Below are positions 51,069 through 61,700 of a DNA stretch of 64,000 nt, piece by piece. A program made the position numbers and the translations under genes. The notes beneath the pieces were generated by a model, which worked only from the letters and a program-made list of their open reading frames with translations, was not told where the DNA came from and did no database searches. Position 1 is the stretch's first letter. Every line of letters begins with the position of its first letter. This DNA is from Epithemia pelagica (Eukaryota > Bacillariophyta > Bacillariophyceae > Surirellales > Surirellaceae): the NCBI GenBank assembly GCA_946965045.2, contig OX337234.1, forward strand, positions 2,480,001-2,544,000, read 5' to 3'.

Positions 51069-52121
51069 TCATACTAATGCCAACATTCGTTCCGTTGTGG
51101 TGGTCACGTCCTTCTGAACTGCAAGTGGTTTGGTCATGTACCACAAATCTCCCAGTCTATCATCGCCGCGGTTGTCACATGTCACCGTGGTTTCAAACCC
51201 CATGCTTTCATACAGAGCCATTGCTGGTTGGTTTGCCTTTTCCACATAGAGTCCCAAATGAGGGGACTTCCACTTTCTTTGCACGATACGTTCGGCCAAT
51301 CCAAGCATGCGAGTTGCGATTCCCTTTCTTCTCCACTCCTTTGCAGTGGCTAGATTGGTGATAGCCGGGGAAAATGCGACACCGACAGAATCTTCGTCCT
51401 CATCTTCGGAATCAGCTCGTTCCGCCAACAATGGATTGGACAGCATGGCTACTTCACAAAACCCAACAACTTGTTGACTAGCAACATCCTCTGCTGTCAT
51501 TTGTATGTGATGGAACCAGCTTGCATTGTCCGGTGTCAATGCAAAATTGTGCCTTCTCCATACATTATCTTCTCCAGTACCTGCCGACGCCTTTGCAATC
51601 TCATTTCGTAACCTGTCACCAGTGGCCCACAAGAGCTTGAGACGTTCTTGATCCGTAAGCTTCGCAAAGTGAGGTTCCAGTCTACGGTACGCCTTTTGAC
51701 CTTCTTCCATCGCTTGCATTCGAGTTCTCAACAAGAACTCAATATCTGTTTGGGCCATTTGTTGGTCCAATCGCGCTCTCCACGTGCCGAGACCCCAACC
51801 ATTTTTGTGGGCTGGTTCCGATTGTTGAGCCGACATTGTCGCTGTTGACAACATTTTCGCCACAATAGGGAGATCTGACGAGATTGTTGTACGAACACGA
51901 ATGGAGCGTCTTGCTGCCGTATCGGTAGCAACCTTGACATCGGAACCCACTAATTTCGACGATTCGAGTTGCCATGATGCCCCACAGAATGACGAGTCGC
52001 CAGTAGACCATCTGTAAGGTTGCCCGACGCCTCGAAGGGAGCTGATTCCACCAAATGCAACGGTAGAGTCCACAAGCGATGCCAGTAAGAGAGAGACCAG
52101 TGCAAGCAACCGCCGATACAT
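51069..52121 (-). CDS. GNAT family N-acetyltransferase, probably plastid-targeted
   Basis: ATG 52121 (M-Y-R-R-L-L) gives 350 residues; ATG 52148 adds nine polar residues and is less likely. The N-terminus is a signal peptide (LLALVSLLLASLVDSTVAF) followed by G-G, with V-A-F at the expected plastid cleavage motif. Residues ~210-345 form the GNAT fold: VVGFCEVAML strand, the acetyl-CoA loop E-W-R-R-K-G-I-A-T-R-M-L (R/Q-x-x-G-x-A), LYVEKANQPAMALYESMGFE and an end strand. The central ~100 residues are unrecognised. It resembles eukaryotic plastid GNATs; the substrate (protein N-terminus, lysine or small molecule) cannot be told. Convergent with QCR7. Confidence 0.85.
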   Translation of the reverse strand: MYRRLLALVSLLLASLVDSTVAFGGISSLRGVGQPYRWSTGDSSFCGASWQLESSKLVGSDVKVATDTAARRSIRVRTTISSDLPIVAKMLSTATMSAQQSEPAHKNGWGLGTWRARLDQQMAQTDIEFLLRTRMQAMEEGQKAYRRLEPHFAKLTDQERLKLLWATGDRLRNEIAKASAGTGEDNVWRRHNFALTPDNASWFHHIQMTAEDVASQQVVGFCEVAMLSNPLLAERADSEDEDEDSVGVAFSPAITNLATAKEWRRKGIATRMLGLAERIVQRKWKSPHLGLYVEKANQPAMALYESMGFETTVTCDNRGDDRLGDLWYMTKPLAVQKDVTTTTERMLALV

Positions 52122-52148
52122 GATGAGATTAACCTCCTCTTGTCCCAT

Positions 52149-52730
52149 ACTTTTGCTTTATCATTCTTCTCCGATTTCACACATCAATTAATTTTTTTGT
52201 TGTGACGAAGAATGAAGATGAGAAAACGATCTCTCTGCGCAGGACACGTGCGACGACGAAAGCGAGTTGATTGGGCCACGATATGACGTCATACCAAATC
52301 GACTCATTTAACCATTCCCCATCGACTCGATTGAGTCCGACTCCTCTCCTACTCCTAGGACTACTCCTAGGAGTAGGTGAAGGTCGGTGCTCCTGTTTAT
52401 ATCAAAAGGTTAATGACCCGGACTGACATTGATTCCTATACGGAGATCGACGAAGGACACCCGCTCATTGCACTCCTACTAGCAGCATACTCTCTAGAAG
52501 AAAAGAAAGATAACATTAGGGGAAATACTCTTACACCTGTTGCTCCTTAATCTGACACAGCCCCTGTTCGAGAAGCCGAAACATACTGTTTCAAACGACA
52601 TACTTTAGGGCGTGTTTCAGAAGGAGGGGTGGTCGTGTAAGATGCACTGTGGAACTGTGTACTCCCAGCTTTTTTAAGAGTAGCAGATCCATGTTATGGG
52701 CCCTGCTTCGGCACTATATTCAGAATGGTT
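52149..52730. other. Spacer with palindromic CTCCTAGGAGTA motifs
   Basis: No gene. Around 52347-52382 a pair of overlapping palindromes occurs (CTACTCCTAGGACTACTCCT, then AGGAGTAGG), related to a motif scattered through the window. Confidence 0.5.
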
Positions 52731-53681
52731 CTATGTTGTGCCACCGCCATAGCTTTTCACAATCATAGAATTGGACGAGCCATGGCTTTTTGGATCTGTC
52801 TTTGCTCGCTCTACCAATTTGTTTGCTGTATAAAGTGCATGGTCACGGGTCATGAATCGGTACACATCTTGTAGTGTTCCGAAACGACTGGCATACGAAT
52901 GAACCGATTCCAAACTCTGTTTTTCTTTATCGGACCGGGCTTGAAGAGCATCTTTATCAAGACCCGTATTTTTGGAAACCAAGTACAGTAGGTTGTACCC
53001 CAGATTTGGTTCGACAGCCAAAAAGATCCAATCAAAGATTGCTTTGGTCCGCTCCATGTGAAATTCACTTGTAATGATCAAAAGCCTCCGCCATCCGTTA
53101 ATATCAGTATGACTCGTCCTTGTGTAGAATGCGTTTCCGATTGTATCATAAGAAGTTGTTTCAACGTACAGATTAGAGAGACCGTGCATCCGTTGAAGAT
53201 AGGCGGCCGAAGACGTGCTTTCCCACACGGGCAAGCCATCCTTGGCGAGAAGTTGCGGTACATGAGCAGTGCCTGCTGAAAGGCACAATACTGGTAGATC
53301 GTTGGATTTCATTGACTTTGAATCCAACTTTATCCTGGATGATGACGTTTTCACTTTCTCGAGTTCACGTCTTTTTTTAACCACTTGGGCCGCAAGGTCA
53401 CATCGTTCTTTGGTATACTTGGGCGGGTTTTCAAGGGATTCCGGTGCTCCTCCTCCTAGAACTAGGATGGCATCCAGCTTTAAAATATCCGATGCGGGTA
53501 TTTCGTGGACAAACTCATATATCTGTTGTTTATCGTCCCCATTCTGTCGTTGTTGTCCACTCCATGCAGAAGCAACCAATACAAAGAAAAGAGTCACTCC
53601 AAAAACTGCAAGCACAACTTCTGACCGAGGCCCCGACGATACTCGGGCTCGTCGTCTCCTTCCATCCAACATGATTTTCAT
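52731..53681 (-). CDS. DUF218 (YdcF-like) membrane-anchored protein (316 aa)
   Basis: ATG 53681 (a second ATG three codons on). A short basic head is followed by one membrane anchor (VVLAVFGVTLFFVLVASAW, ~22-40). The DUF218 domain then fills ~70-290: DAILVLGGG at the first strand, the E-x-x-S-x-D-T-I-G-N-A loop, and L-L-I-I-T-S-E-F-H-M-E-R-T with the conserved T-S-x-x-H-x-x-R. Bacterial relatives include YdcF and SanA; biochemical role is poorly known, with S-adenosylmethionine binding shown for YdcF. An insertion of ~30 residues sits after the first strand. Location is probably the secretory system, lumen-facing. Confidence 0.85.
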   Translation of the reverse strand: MKIMLDGRRRRARVSSGPRSEVVLAVFGVTLFFVLVASAWSGQQRQNGDDKQQIYEFVHEIPASDILKLDAILVLGGGAPESLENPPKYTKERCDLAAQVVKKRRELEKVKTSSSRIKLDSKSMKSNDLPVLCLSAGTAHVPQLLAKDGLPVWESTSSAAYLQRMHGLSNLYVETTSYDTIGNAFYTRTSHTDINGWRRLLIITSEFHMERTKAIFDWIFLAVEPNLGYNLLYLVSKNTGLDKDALQARSDKEKQSLESVHSYASRFGTLQDVYRFMTRDHALYTANKLVERAKTDPKSHGSSNSMIVKSYGGGTT

Positions 53682-54036
53682 CTTGTGGTGGTCTTTTGAA
53701 GATGTCTCTTCTTGCCGATCCTTGCAAAGATCTTGTTCACTCTTACTCCTAGGTCACGTTCCGAATGTTGTGCTACTCATAAGCGATCTAAGTGCCGTTA
53801 TGAAGCTTTCAGTCGCTTCCAAGGTCATTGCAGGCGCGCCGGCATTTCCTACTTACAACTTACAATGATCATTTTTTTCGCAGGACGTGACCCTGGCGCG
53901 TGTCATTGCGCCTAGCGACACCACAGAATCTACAATTATTTTTGCAATCCATTTCCATCATATTTCTTCCAGCAGAGAGGACAAAGACACACACCGCCAT
54001 TGCATATAGATCAGAGCAAACAACAAGTGCTTCAAA
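53682..54036. promoter_or_regulatory. Divergent promoter region
   Basis: 355 bp between the DUF218 gene (minus) and the membrane-protein gene at 54037 (plus). A CACTCTTACTCCTAGGTCACG sequence near 53740 belongs to the dispersed palindromic motif. No clear core promoter element. Confidence 0.4.
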
Positions 54037-55295
54037 ATGACAAACAAAAACAAAAGGACAAGACCTCGACTCGATGCTGCAGCTAAGAAGAAGGCAGAAA
54101 AGACGGCGGCTATTCCGTCGAAACAACCATCGATCGAACCCGCAGCCAAGGGCATTTTGACGCGAGGACAATTGACGGCTCTCATTTTTCTGTTCATGGG
54201 GATCTCTCGTCTCTTTCAAGTAGGAAGTGCCATCCGAAAGGAAGGGAACATCGAAACTTATGAAGAGGATGGAAATTTTACCATGCCGGACCAGCTCGAA
54301 CCCCAGGCTGACAAATCCTGCCTTCATTTTTTCAATGGCACAGGTGACGGCAGTGAGTGGACACCCGCTTCGACTTGCGTTGAGGATGGCTTCAATGCCC
54401 TGCTCAAGTATAAGTATGCGGTGGGATGGCAAGTGGTAGTCTTGGTAGCGGCAGTCATCCTTCAATGTTGGCATGTGGAAGAATGGTTGCTCCGCTTCAA
54501 TACTGGTCTCATTGTTGTGTCACCCATTCTGCCATCGGTCCTGTCCTTACTCCTTTGTGTCCCCGATTTGATTGCGAAGAAAAGCATTTGGCCGCACATG
54601 ATTATGGCGCTGGTGTTGTCCTATGTCGGTTCACCAATGTCGTTTGATTTTCTTCCCTTTTTGACCAAGCCTCCCGCTGCCATTCCTCCACGCGGCAATA
54701 CCAAATCGGTCCAATCCCTCGTGCTGTTGGGCTTGGCCAGCTTTTTCTTTTTGCAAGCAATTGTACAATGGGGCGTCCCATTGTTGCCAAGTTTGTACCA
54801 TTTGCATACCAGCAAGGATGTCATGACCGCGACGAGCAATGCCATGTCATGGATCAACGAGGAACTTCTTACCTCAGCCACCAAGTCACCCTCATCCTTG
54901 GTTGTAACGTTGCTTCTTTTGGTCGACAAGCTGACCATTGCCTTTGTTTACATTTTCTCTTGGTTTTATCTGCCCGAACAGCAGCAGAGGGTAAGTGCCA
55001 TGTGTTTCACGGATGAGTCTCGCTACGGAATTGACGTCACAAGCTGGATTGTGTCTCGAATCACACATGGGAACTCACCTGAGCACGTCTTTTCATGTTT
55101 TCTTTCCGTTAGACGATTCTCTTGTACACGGGTGTAATTTATTTCTGTGTGGCAACCTACCAGTGGACATGGTTGGATCATCAGATTGCCAATGCCCTTG
55201 TGTTGCAAGGAATGGATTGGGCCCTCGCAGGGTTTGGAATTATTTCCTGGCTCGCTCCATCTTTTGTCACCAAGAAGAAAGAGCACTCTGAATAA
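54037..55295 (+). CDS. Hypothetical multi-pass membrane protein, two exons (378 aa)
   Basis: Exon 1 is 54037-54990 and exon 2 is 55113-55295, joined in phase 0 through a 122-bp GTAAGT...GTTAG intron. A basic N-terminus (KNKRTRPRLDAAAKKKAEK) precedes about eight hydrophobic segments: LTALIFLFMGISRLF, VGWQVVVLVAAVILQCW, NTGLIVVSPILPSVLSLLL, HMIMALVLSYVG, LVLLGLASFFFLQAIV, a segment before the splice (LLLLVDKLTIAFVYIFSWFY), then TILLYTGVIYFCVATY and GFGIISWLAPSF. The end is lysine-rich (TKKKEHSE), a possible ER-retrieval K-K-x-x-like tail although spacing is not exact. Family not recognised. Splicing is supported by the helix pair continuing across the junction. Confidence 0.7.
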
Positions 55296-56013
55296 ATAGT
55301 AAACCATAGAGTACACCAAGGGAGGGAAAGTTTAATAAGAAACGTTTAAACGTTAACGTTCCCCCAAGTAGTGTGCCTAAGTTAGAGCTCGCAAAGTCCA
55401 CAACTTTTCATATGGCACTCCTATTCTCTGCAAGGTATAGGTGTAAGGAAGCTTGTTGCAGCTGATAAGGAGAAGAAGACCCGATCTCATCATGAAAAAT
55501 CACAAAGGCATCTCGCGCATCTTACTTCTAGGACTAGGAGTATGGGCTCTGGGGGACGAAAAATTCCACCGTGACAGCGTAGTATTATCTATCGTGGTGG
55601 AATTTTTCGTCCCCCGGACCCCGTACTCTAGAGGAGTGCTATGTACATCCATCCAACATAGCTCTACCCCTCGACCGCTACAACCGAGAGGTAGGTCGTC
55701 CCCATGACCGTTGGTCCTCCCTCCCGTCCCGTACATTCGTGTGCGTGAGGGACATTTGGGGGAAGGCCAGGCGCTACGTTTGGGTGCGGCGGTCATTTCT
55801 CATCATCGTTCTGTGTTGTTGAATTCATCTTGTGCACACAAGAAAGAAGAGCAAGAACAGCGAGACCCAAGGTTAATTCTTGGATCTTTCCTTTGCTAGA
55901 GTGATATTGACAAAGGACAAATCTCTCGTCTAGGATCACACCCGTCTCATTGATTGAGATTGAGGAAGCATTTTCCCCCAGGACCCAAATCTGAGACCCA
56001 AGCTTGAGTAACC
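55296..56013. other. Spacer with a hairpin element
   Basis: No gene. The hairpin at 55526-55640 is listed separately. Short open frames on either strand run across the hairpin and are not supported. Confidence 0.5.
55526..55640. repeat. Perfect 20-bp hairpin with imperfect outer arms
   Basis: GGGGGACGAAAAATTCCACC (55551-55570) and its exact reverse complement (55596-55615) enclose a 25-nt loop. Outside, CTAGGAGTATGGGCTCT on the left pairs imperfectly with the sequence around GGACCCCGTACTCTAG on the right, so the whole element is ~115 bp. It looks like a small fold-back element. Confidence 0.85.
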
Positions 56014-58368
56014 ATGAGGATTGTTGGCTCCATTTTTGCCCTGGTGGCACTGTTTGTGCTTAATGCCAATAATGTGGAAGCAGGACCACTCAAGGAAGGT
56101 CAACGCGAACGTGCCATTAAGCGTCTCAACGAAGCCATGAAGCACACGGAACTTGCCGAATCTACCCAAAAGAAGTTGGAGGAAGGAAAGCGTTTGAATC
56201 GAAGAGAACGTCGGGAAGTCAAGAATGTGGAACGAAATGTGTACCTTTCCAAACGGGCACAGGGACAAGATGAGGTGAGTTGTGTGTCAGTGGAGTGAGG
56301 GTGAATTTTCTCCTGTAAAGAAAAGGATGTCGTGGTCGTCTTCTTGATCCTCCTTTGGTTGGCTTACAACGTCTTTTCTCCTGAACAGGTTTCGAATACC
56401 AAAGAAGCTGCCGCTCTTCGAGCGTACAAGTTGCGATCCAAGAAGCGCAAGGGTCTTTTGCGAAAACGGGAGGCTTCGTTGGCTGAGGTCCTCTTTCCGG
56501 GTGTGGCTCCGGAAAACTACATGCCGAATGAGAAAGTCTACATTAATGCCGACTTGGTCGATTCCCGAAAGACTCCCATTCCCTACGAGTACTACGACTT
56601 GCCCGTTTGCCCGGCACCGACAGAAACTGATTTTGGACGTTTGAGGCGTGAACGTCGCAACCTTGGTTCTCGCTTACAAGGTCATTACCTCAAGGTGGCG
56701 CCCTTTTCCAAACTTCGCGTGAAGGACAATATTGGTTGTACGCCCATGTGTATGGTCAATTTCAATTCCAAAACCATGCGCTGGATTCGTCGTTTGATCG
56801 AACGACAATACCGAGTTCAACTCACCTTGGATCAGCTCCCGGTCTTGATGCGCAGCAAAGAATACAACTACGCGGTTCGTGGTTACCCTCTGGGTTTCCA
56901 GGCACCTCCTTCGTTCAAGGCGCTCACATCGGGAGAATTTTACTTTTTCAATCACCTCAAGTTCGTCATCACCTACAACGAAGATCCTTCTTCCTTCAAT
57001 GGTGTCCGAATCACTGGTTTTGATGTTCACCCCATGTCCATCAATCATGAACTTCCCTCGGATGGATCCGCCGTCACCGATGCCTCCGAACTGAGTACTT
57101 GCAGTGGAGGAACGGTGGAAAATAACCCCGAAAAATACCTTGCTCTTCGCATGAAAGGTCCGTCGTCCCTTTCCGTTGTGTACTCATACGAAGTTCAGTG
57201 GACAGAATCCGATCTTGCTTGGGCAGACCGTTGGGACGTCTACTTGGTTGGTGCTCCGGATGATGACCTTCACTATTTCAGCATTGTCAATTCGCTCATG
57301 ATTGTGCTTTTCTTGACGGGTGCCATCAGTACTATCATGATTCGTACTCTCCGAAAAGATATTGCTGTCTACAACGAAATGGACAGCTTGGATGATTCTG
57401 CGGAAGAGACTGGATGGAAGCTTGTTCATGGCGATGTCTTCCGCCCTCCCACCTCATATCCCATGGTTCTTTCCGTCCTCTCGGGAACCGGATCTCAGAT
57501 TGGCCTTTCGTTTGCTATTACCATGATTGCTTCCATGGCCAAGTTGTTAAACCCTGTGAAGAAAGGGCACACTCTCACTGCCATTATCGTCTTGTATGTT
57601 CTTTGCGGAAGTGTTGCCGGATATGTCAGCAGCCGCATCTACAAATTTTCCGATGGAAAGGCATGGAAACTCAATGTTATCATGACAGCTGTGGGATTGC
57701 CAGGACTCATTGTGTCGGTCTTTACTGTCCTCAACTTTATGTTGAGCATTGCTGGAGCTGCGACAGCAGTCAGTATCTTGACCATTATCTGTCTTTTCTT
57801 GCTTTGGGTTTGCGTCTCAGCTCCCCTTGTCTTCATTGGGGCCTTTTTCGGACTCAAGCAAGACAAGATTGAATGCCCAGTCAAGACGAACCAAATTGCG
57901 CGAGTCGTTCCTCCCTTGCCTTGCTATGCGGAGCCACGCTTCACCTTCATCATGGGTGGTCTCCTTCCCTTTGGAAGTGTCTGTATCGAGCTAGCCTTTA
58001 TCATGTCGGCTCTCTGGCTTCACCAGATTTACTACGTGATGGGATTCCTTCTTGCCGTTTTGCTCATCCTCACGGCAACTTGTGCTCAGGTGAGCGTGGT
58101 CTTGACGTACTTGCAGCTCTGTGCGGAAAACCATCGCTGGTGGTGGTGGTCCTTTTGGAATTGTGCCAGTGCCGGACTCTACCTCTTTTTGTACTCCATC
58201 TGGTTCCTTGGAAGTCGATTGGAAATGGTTGGCTTTTTGCCCGTGATTGTCTACCTTGCCTACATGGGTATGATTAGTATGTGTTTTGGTATCTATTGCG
58301 GTGCTGTTGGCTTTTTGTCCTCCTTTTGGTTTGTGCGGACCATTTATGGAGCGGTGAAGGTGGATTAA
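56014..58368 (+). CDS. Transmembrane 9 superfamily protein (nonaspanin), two exons
   Basis: Exon 1 is 56014-56274 and exon 2 is 56389-58368, joined in phase 0 to 746 residues. There is a signal peptide (IFALVALFVLNANNVEAG), then an unusual ~100-residue K/R/E-rich stretch (EGKRLNRRERREVKNVERNV; AYKLRSKKRKGLLRKREAS) before the usual start of the family, F-P-G-V-A-P-E-N-Y. The lumenal domain has FNHLKFVITYNED and ADRWDVYLVG. Nine membrane helices follow, with ETGWKLVHGDVFRPP and GSQI after the first. The protein ends in K-V-D, a K-x-D/E-type COPI-binding signal known from this family, so Golgi/endosome location is likely. Intron length 114 bp. Confidence 0.93.
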
Positions 58369-58785
58369 TCACAAGCCAAAGAGAACGAGAATTCTTTCTG
58401 AAATCTTTATATACATATATACCAACGACGCCACGTCATAAAGTGAGGGATTTAGTAAACGCACTATTGTTCGATTGAAATCATGTCTTCTTGTCGTGAA
58501 AATCGTCTTGCTTTTGAAGAAAAAGAACGATCTTATATTTGTCCCTTCGTCCTCGGTAGAGCGCACTGAAATCTTTTTTTGTTTTGATATGAACGGCGAC
58601 TGTGGAGAGAAGTCTGAAAACCAGAGAAACAGCTATCTCTCATTCTCGATATTAGTTCCTGCGTATGGATAACTTAAGTCTATTTCCATAGAGCGGAGAG
58701 TTTGCAGAGTCAGGTATGAGGATGTAGGTGCTTTGAAGCTTGAATCGTGTTTCAGCTAAAAGCACGAGAAACATTTCGTTGTTTC
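58369..58785. other. Spacer between convergent genes
   Basis: About 420 bp, AT-rich, containing a TATACATATATACC stretch near 58408. No gene recognised. Confidence 0.4.
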
Positions 58786-61700
58786 TCATAGCCTTTCTGG
58801 GACAGGGAGTGACTTCAGTCCATCGCTAATGCTTGTCAGAGGAATATCGGCTTGAGCGCAGGCACGTATGAGCAATGTCTCCCACCCACGAGCATTGCTT
58901 TTATCAGATGCCTCAAAGATGAAACATGATATATTCGGGTGAACATTCTTCCGGTGACTATCGATGCGCTTTTGAATATTATCAGTCTCACCAACGTAAT
59001 GAATAGGGCCTCGATCCGCGGACGGGATTTCCAGAATGTAAAGACAGGATTTCCGGTGGAGATGAACGGGTGGACTGTATTTTGGAGGAACGAACTCGTG
59101 TTTTTCAATGCCTGTAATATCTCCAGCAAGAGCGAGAATCCGTTCTTGGTGAGAAAAGTTTTCATTTTGGTCGTCCGTCCCAAGATCTTGTTGGAATCCA
59201 AACAATTCAGGTACTTGGCTGGGCGCAAGCACTTGAGCTAATTCCTTTGCACGGTCCAAAACACTCGCAGATACGCCATAATAAGCAGCTGAAGCCAGGG
59301 CCATACTGTCGCGACAGACGCCATCTTTCAGCAAGTATGTCCATTTGACCAGCGGCAATGAACCATTGCTACCGGACGAAGTTTGAACTGCCATTTGCTT
59401 GTAAGACATTCTGTTTTTGTTCTTCAGAGGCAAGTCCAAAATACTATGTAGGTGGGTCGCAAATACTCCCGACATGCGTTTACTCGTCATGTCTTCGAGA
59501 ATGGCGGAAGCAAGACTGGAACCGTCACGAGGTGACGTCCCTCGTCCCAATTCATCAACAAACACAAGCGAGCGACTCCCACCGTCTCTCAAAATGCAGC
59601 TTACATCCTCCATCTCTGCACCAAAGGCAGATTTCCCTTCCGATGGCACATCAGCGGAAGCTCCGCGAACAAAGAGGTTGTCGAAGCGGTCGAGACGAGA
59701 TCCAGCGCCGATGGGAGCGCAGAAACCACAAACTGCCAACAAGGCCGCGGCTGCTGTGGATCTCATCAGAGTGCTTTTCCCACTCATGTTTGGAGCAGTC
59801 AGGACCCACATTCCGGCCAGTTCAACAGTGTTGGGAACAGATTCTTGTTTTCCCATCCAGTAAGGCCACACTTTTTCCAGTGATAATCTGTATTCCCGGT
59901 CGCCATCCTCGTCATTTACGACGGCGGTTTGCCATCCCAATTCATTGGCCCTTCTTGCATGGTAATGTACAATCGAGAAAATCAAGTTTATGTGGCAAGC
60001 CAACGAGATCGTGCGTATATACCCGCGGGACTCGAGAGTTTTGCTTAGATCGACAAGAGCATTTTCCACCTCGTTGCCCGCCTCCTTACATGCTCTGATG
60101 TATGCAGACTCTGCTTCACGGACCCGTTCGGTTGTCCAATAAGTGCCCTTTTTACATTTCCGTTCAATGAAGTTCTTTTCGCTAGCCCCATTTGGAACAT
60201 GCTTCAACACAAGTGCATTGTCATGCAGGAGATGACAAAAGTTCTTTTTGGCTGACTTGAGTGGCGGCTTTGAATCAAAGAAATCTTCTGCCTCGAAGAT
60301 AGCCTTTTCCAACGCACGAACTGTTTTCTCGACATTCTCGTATGCTTCAAGAACACTTTCTCTTCGAACCTTTCTCCGCCACCTACCTTCATTGTCCGAC
60401 AGAAATCTACTTGGGATGGAGTCACACTGAGATATTAAATCAAGGTCAGAGTTCGAATCCAGGGCCTCTTGAGCGACGACTGATGAGATGAGTTCCGCAG
60501 CTTCCTTGCAACTTTCTGACAACACTTTCGAATCCTCAGAAATCCCCGATTCATACTTGGCCACAATTAGAAGTGACCGTACAATATCATCGTCAAGAAG
60601 TGGCAAAAGCTCGCAAGTAGCACTGAGGGACTTGCATATTTCGCTAAAAACATTTGGTCCCGCCTGTGCAGCCCGTAACATTGTCAAAATCCTTCCAATG
60701 GTTGGGACAGTTAAATGGGGCAGAGCCCCCACATCTGGTTGTTGCACAAATTTCACCATGTTCGCAATAGAACGAGAAACATCAGGTGGGGGAGGTGTCA
60801 AAAGCCATCTCTGTACCATATCCCTAGTTGCCGCGGGTGCTTTCACCGGCAACACACGATGGAGCAGCGAGGGGATGGCCTTGTTGGCCAATAATCCCAA
60901 TTGTGTCGCAGTCTCCACTTGTAGAGCATTGGTTCCCTTCTCGTTTTGAGGATTCTCTACAATTGTGAAATGATCAGCTGTGAGGCCATCAAAGTCAGAT
61001 TCTTCGAGAACCCTCGAAAGGACTATTTTGCATGCTCTTTCAGCCTCACTCTGCCCAGGCTTTAATACCGGAAGTAAAGTTGGATTCATAAATCGAATGC
61101 TGAACGGACGCTTGTCGCCGTTGGGAGTTTTGTATTCTCGTAGGAAACTAGGTGCTTTTCCTGCCGATGAGTGTTCCCTCTGGGTGGGAACGTACCAGAC
61201 AGGGTCGGCAGGTGGATGAGCCGCCAAGTGACAAGTCACAGCTTTGTCAGTGAACCTTTCATAGACTCGGACAGTTTGGTCGTCAACTCGTACTTCTACC
61301 AAAACGTATCCTGAAGCTAGGTGAAGAAGGCCCACATAGGGACGAGGAACATACTCCCATTCTTGCTGATGGCCGTCCTTCATGGTCATATCATAGAGAT
61401 AGATTGGATACGCAGGTGAAACAATTTGTTGAAACCGACGTATTTTGGGATTTCCAGTGCCAGATTCTTCATACACTGCTGCAGAGAAGCCTTCCGATAT
61501 CAACTGATCCAGAGTAATCTGGATGTTTTGTATTGGACACCCAGCTTTTGCCAGTCCACCCATTGGGTTGAGGCCACAATGTTCCACCAGCATGATCGCA
61601 TCCACACCAAAGGTCTCGTAGAATTCCCCCACTCTTGCGAGTATAATGCATTTAGGTCTTTCTTGTTTCCACGCTTTGAACTTTAACAGGGTAGGGGGAC

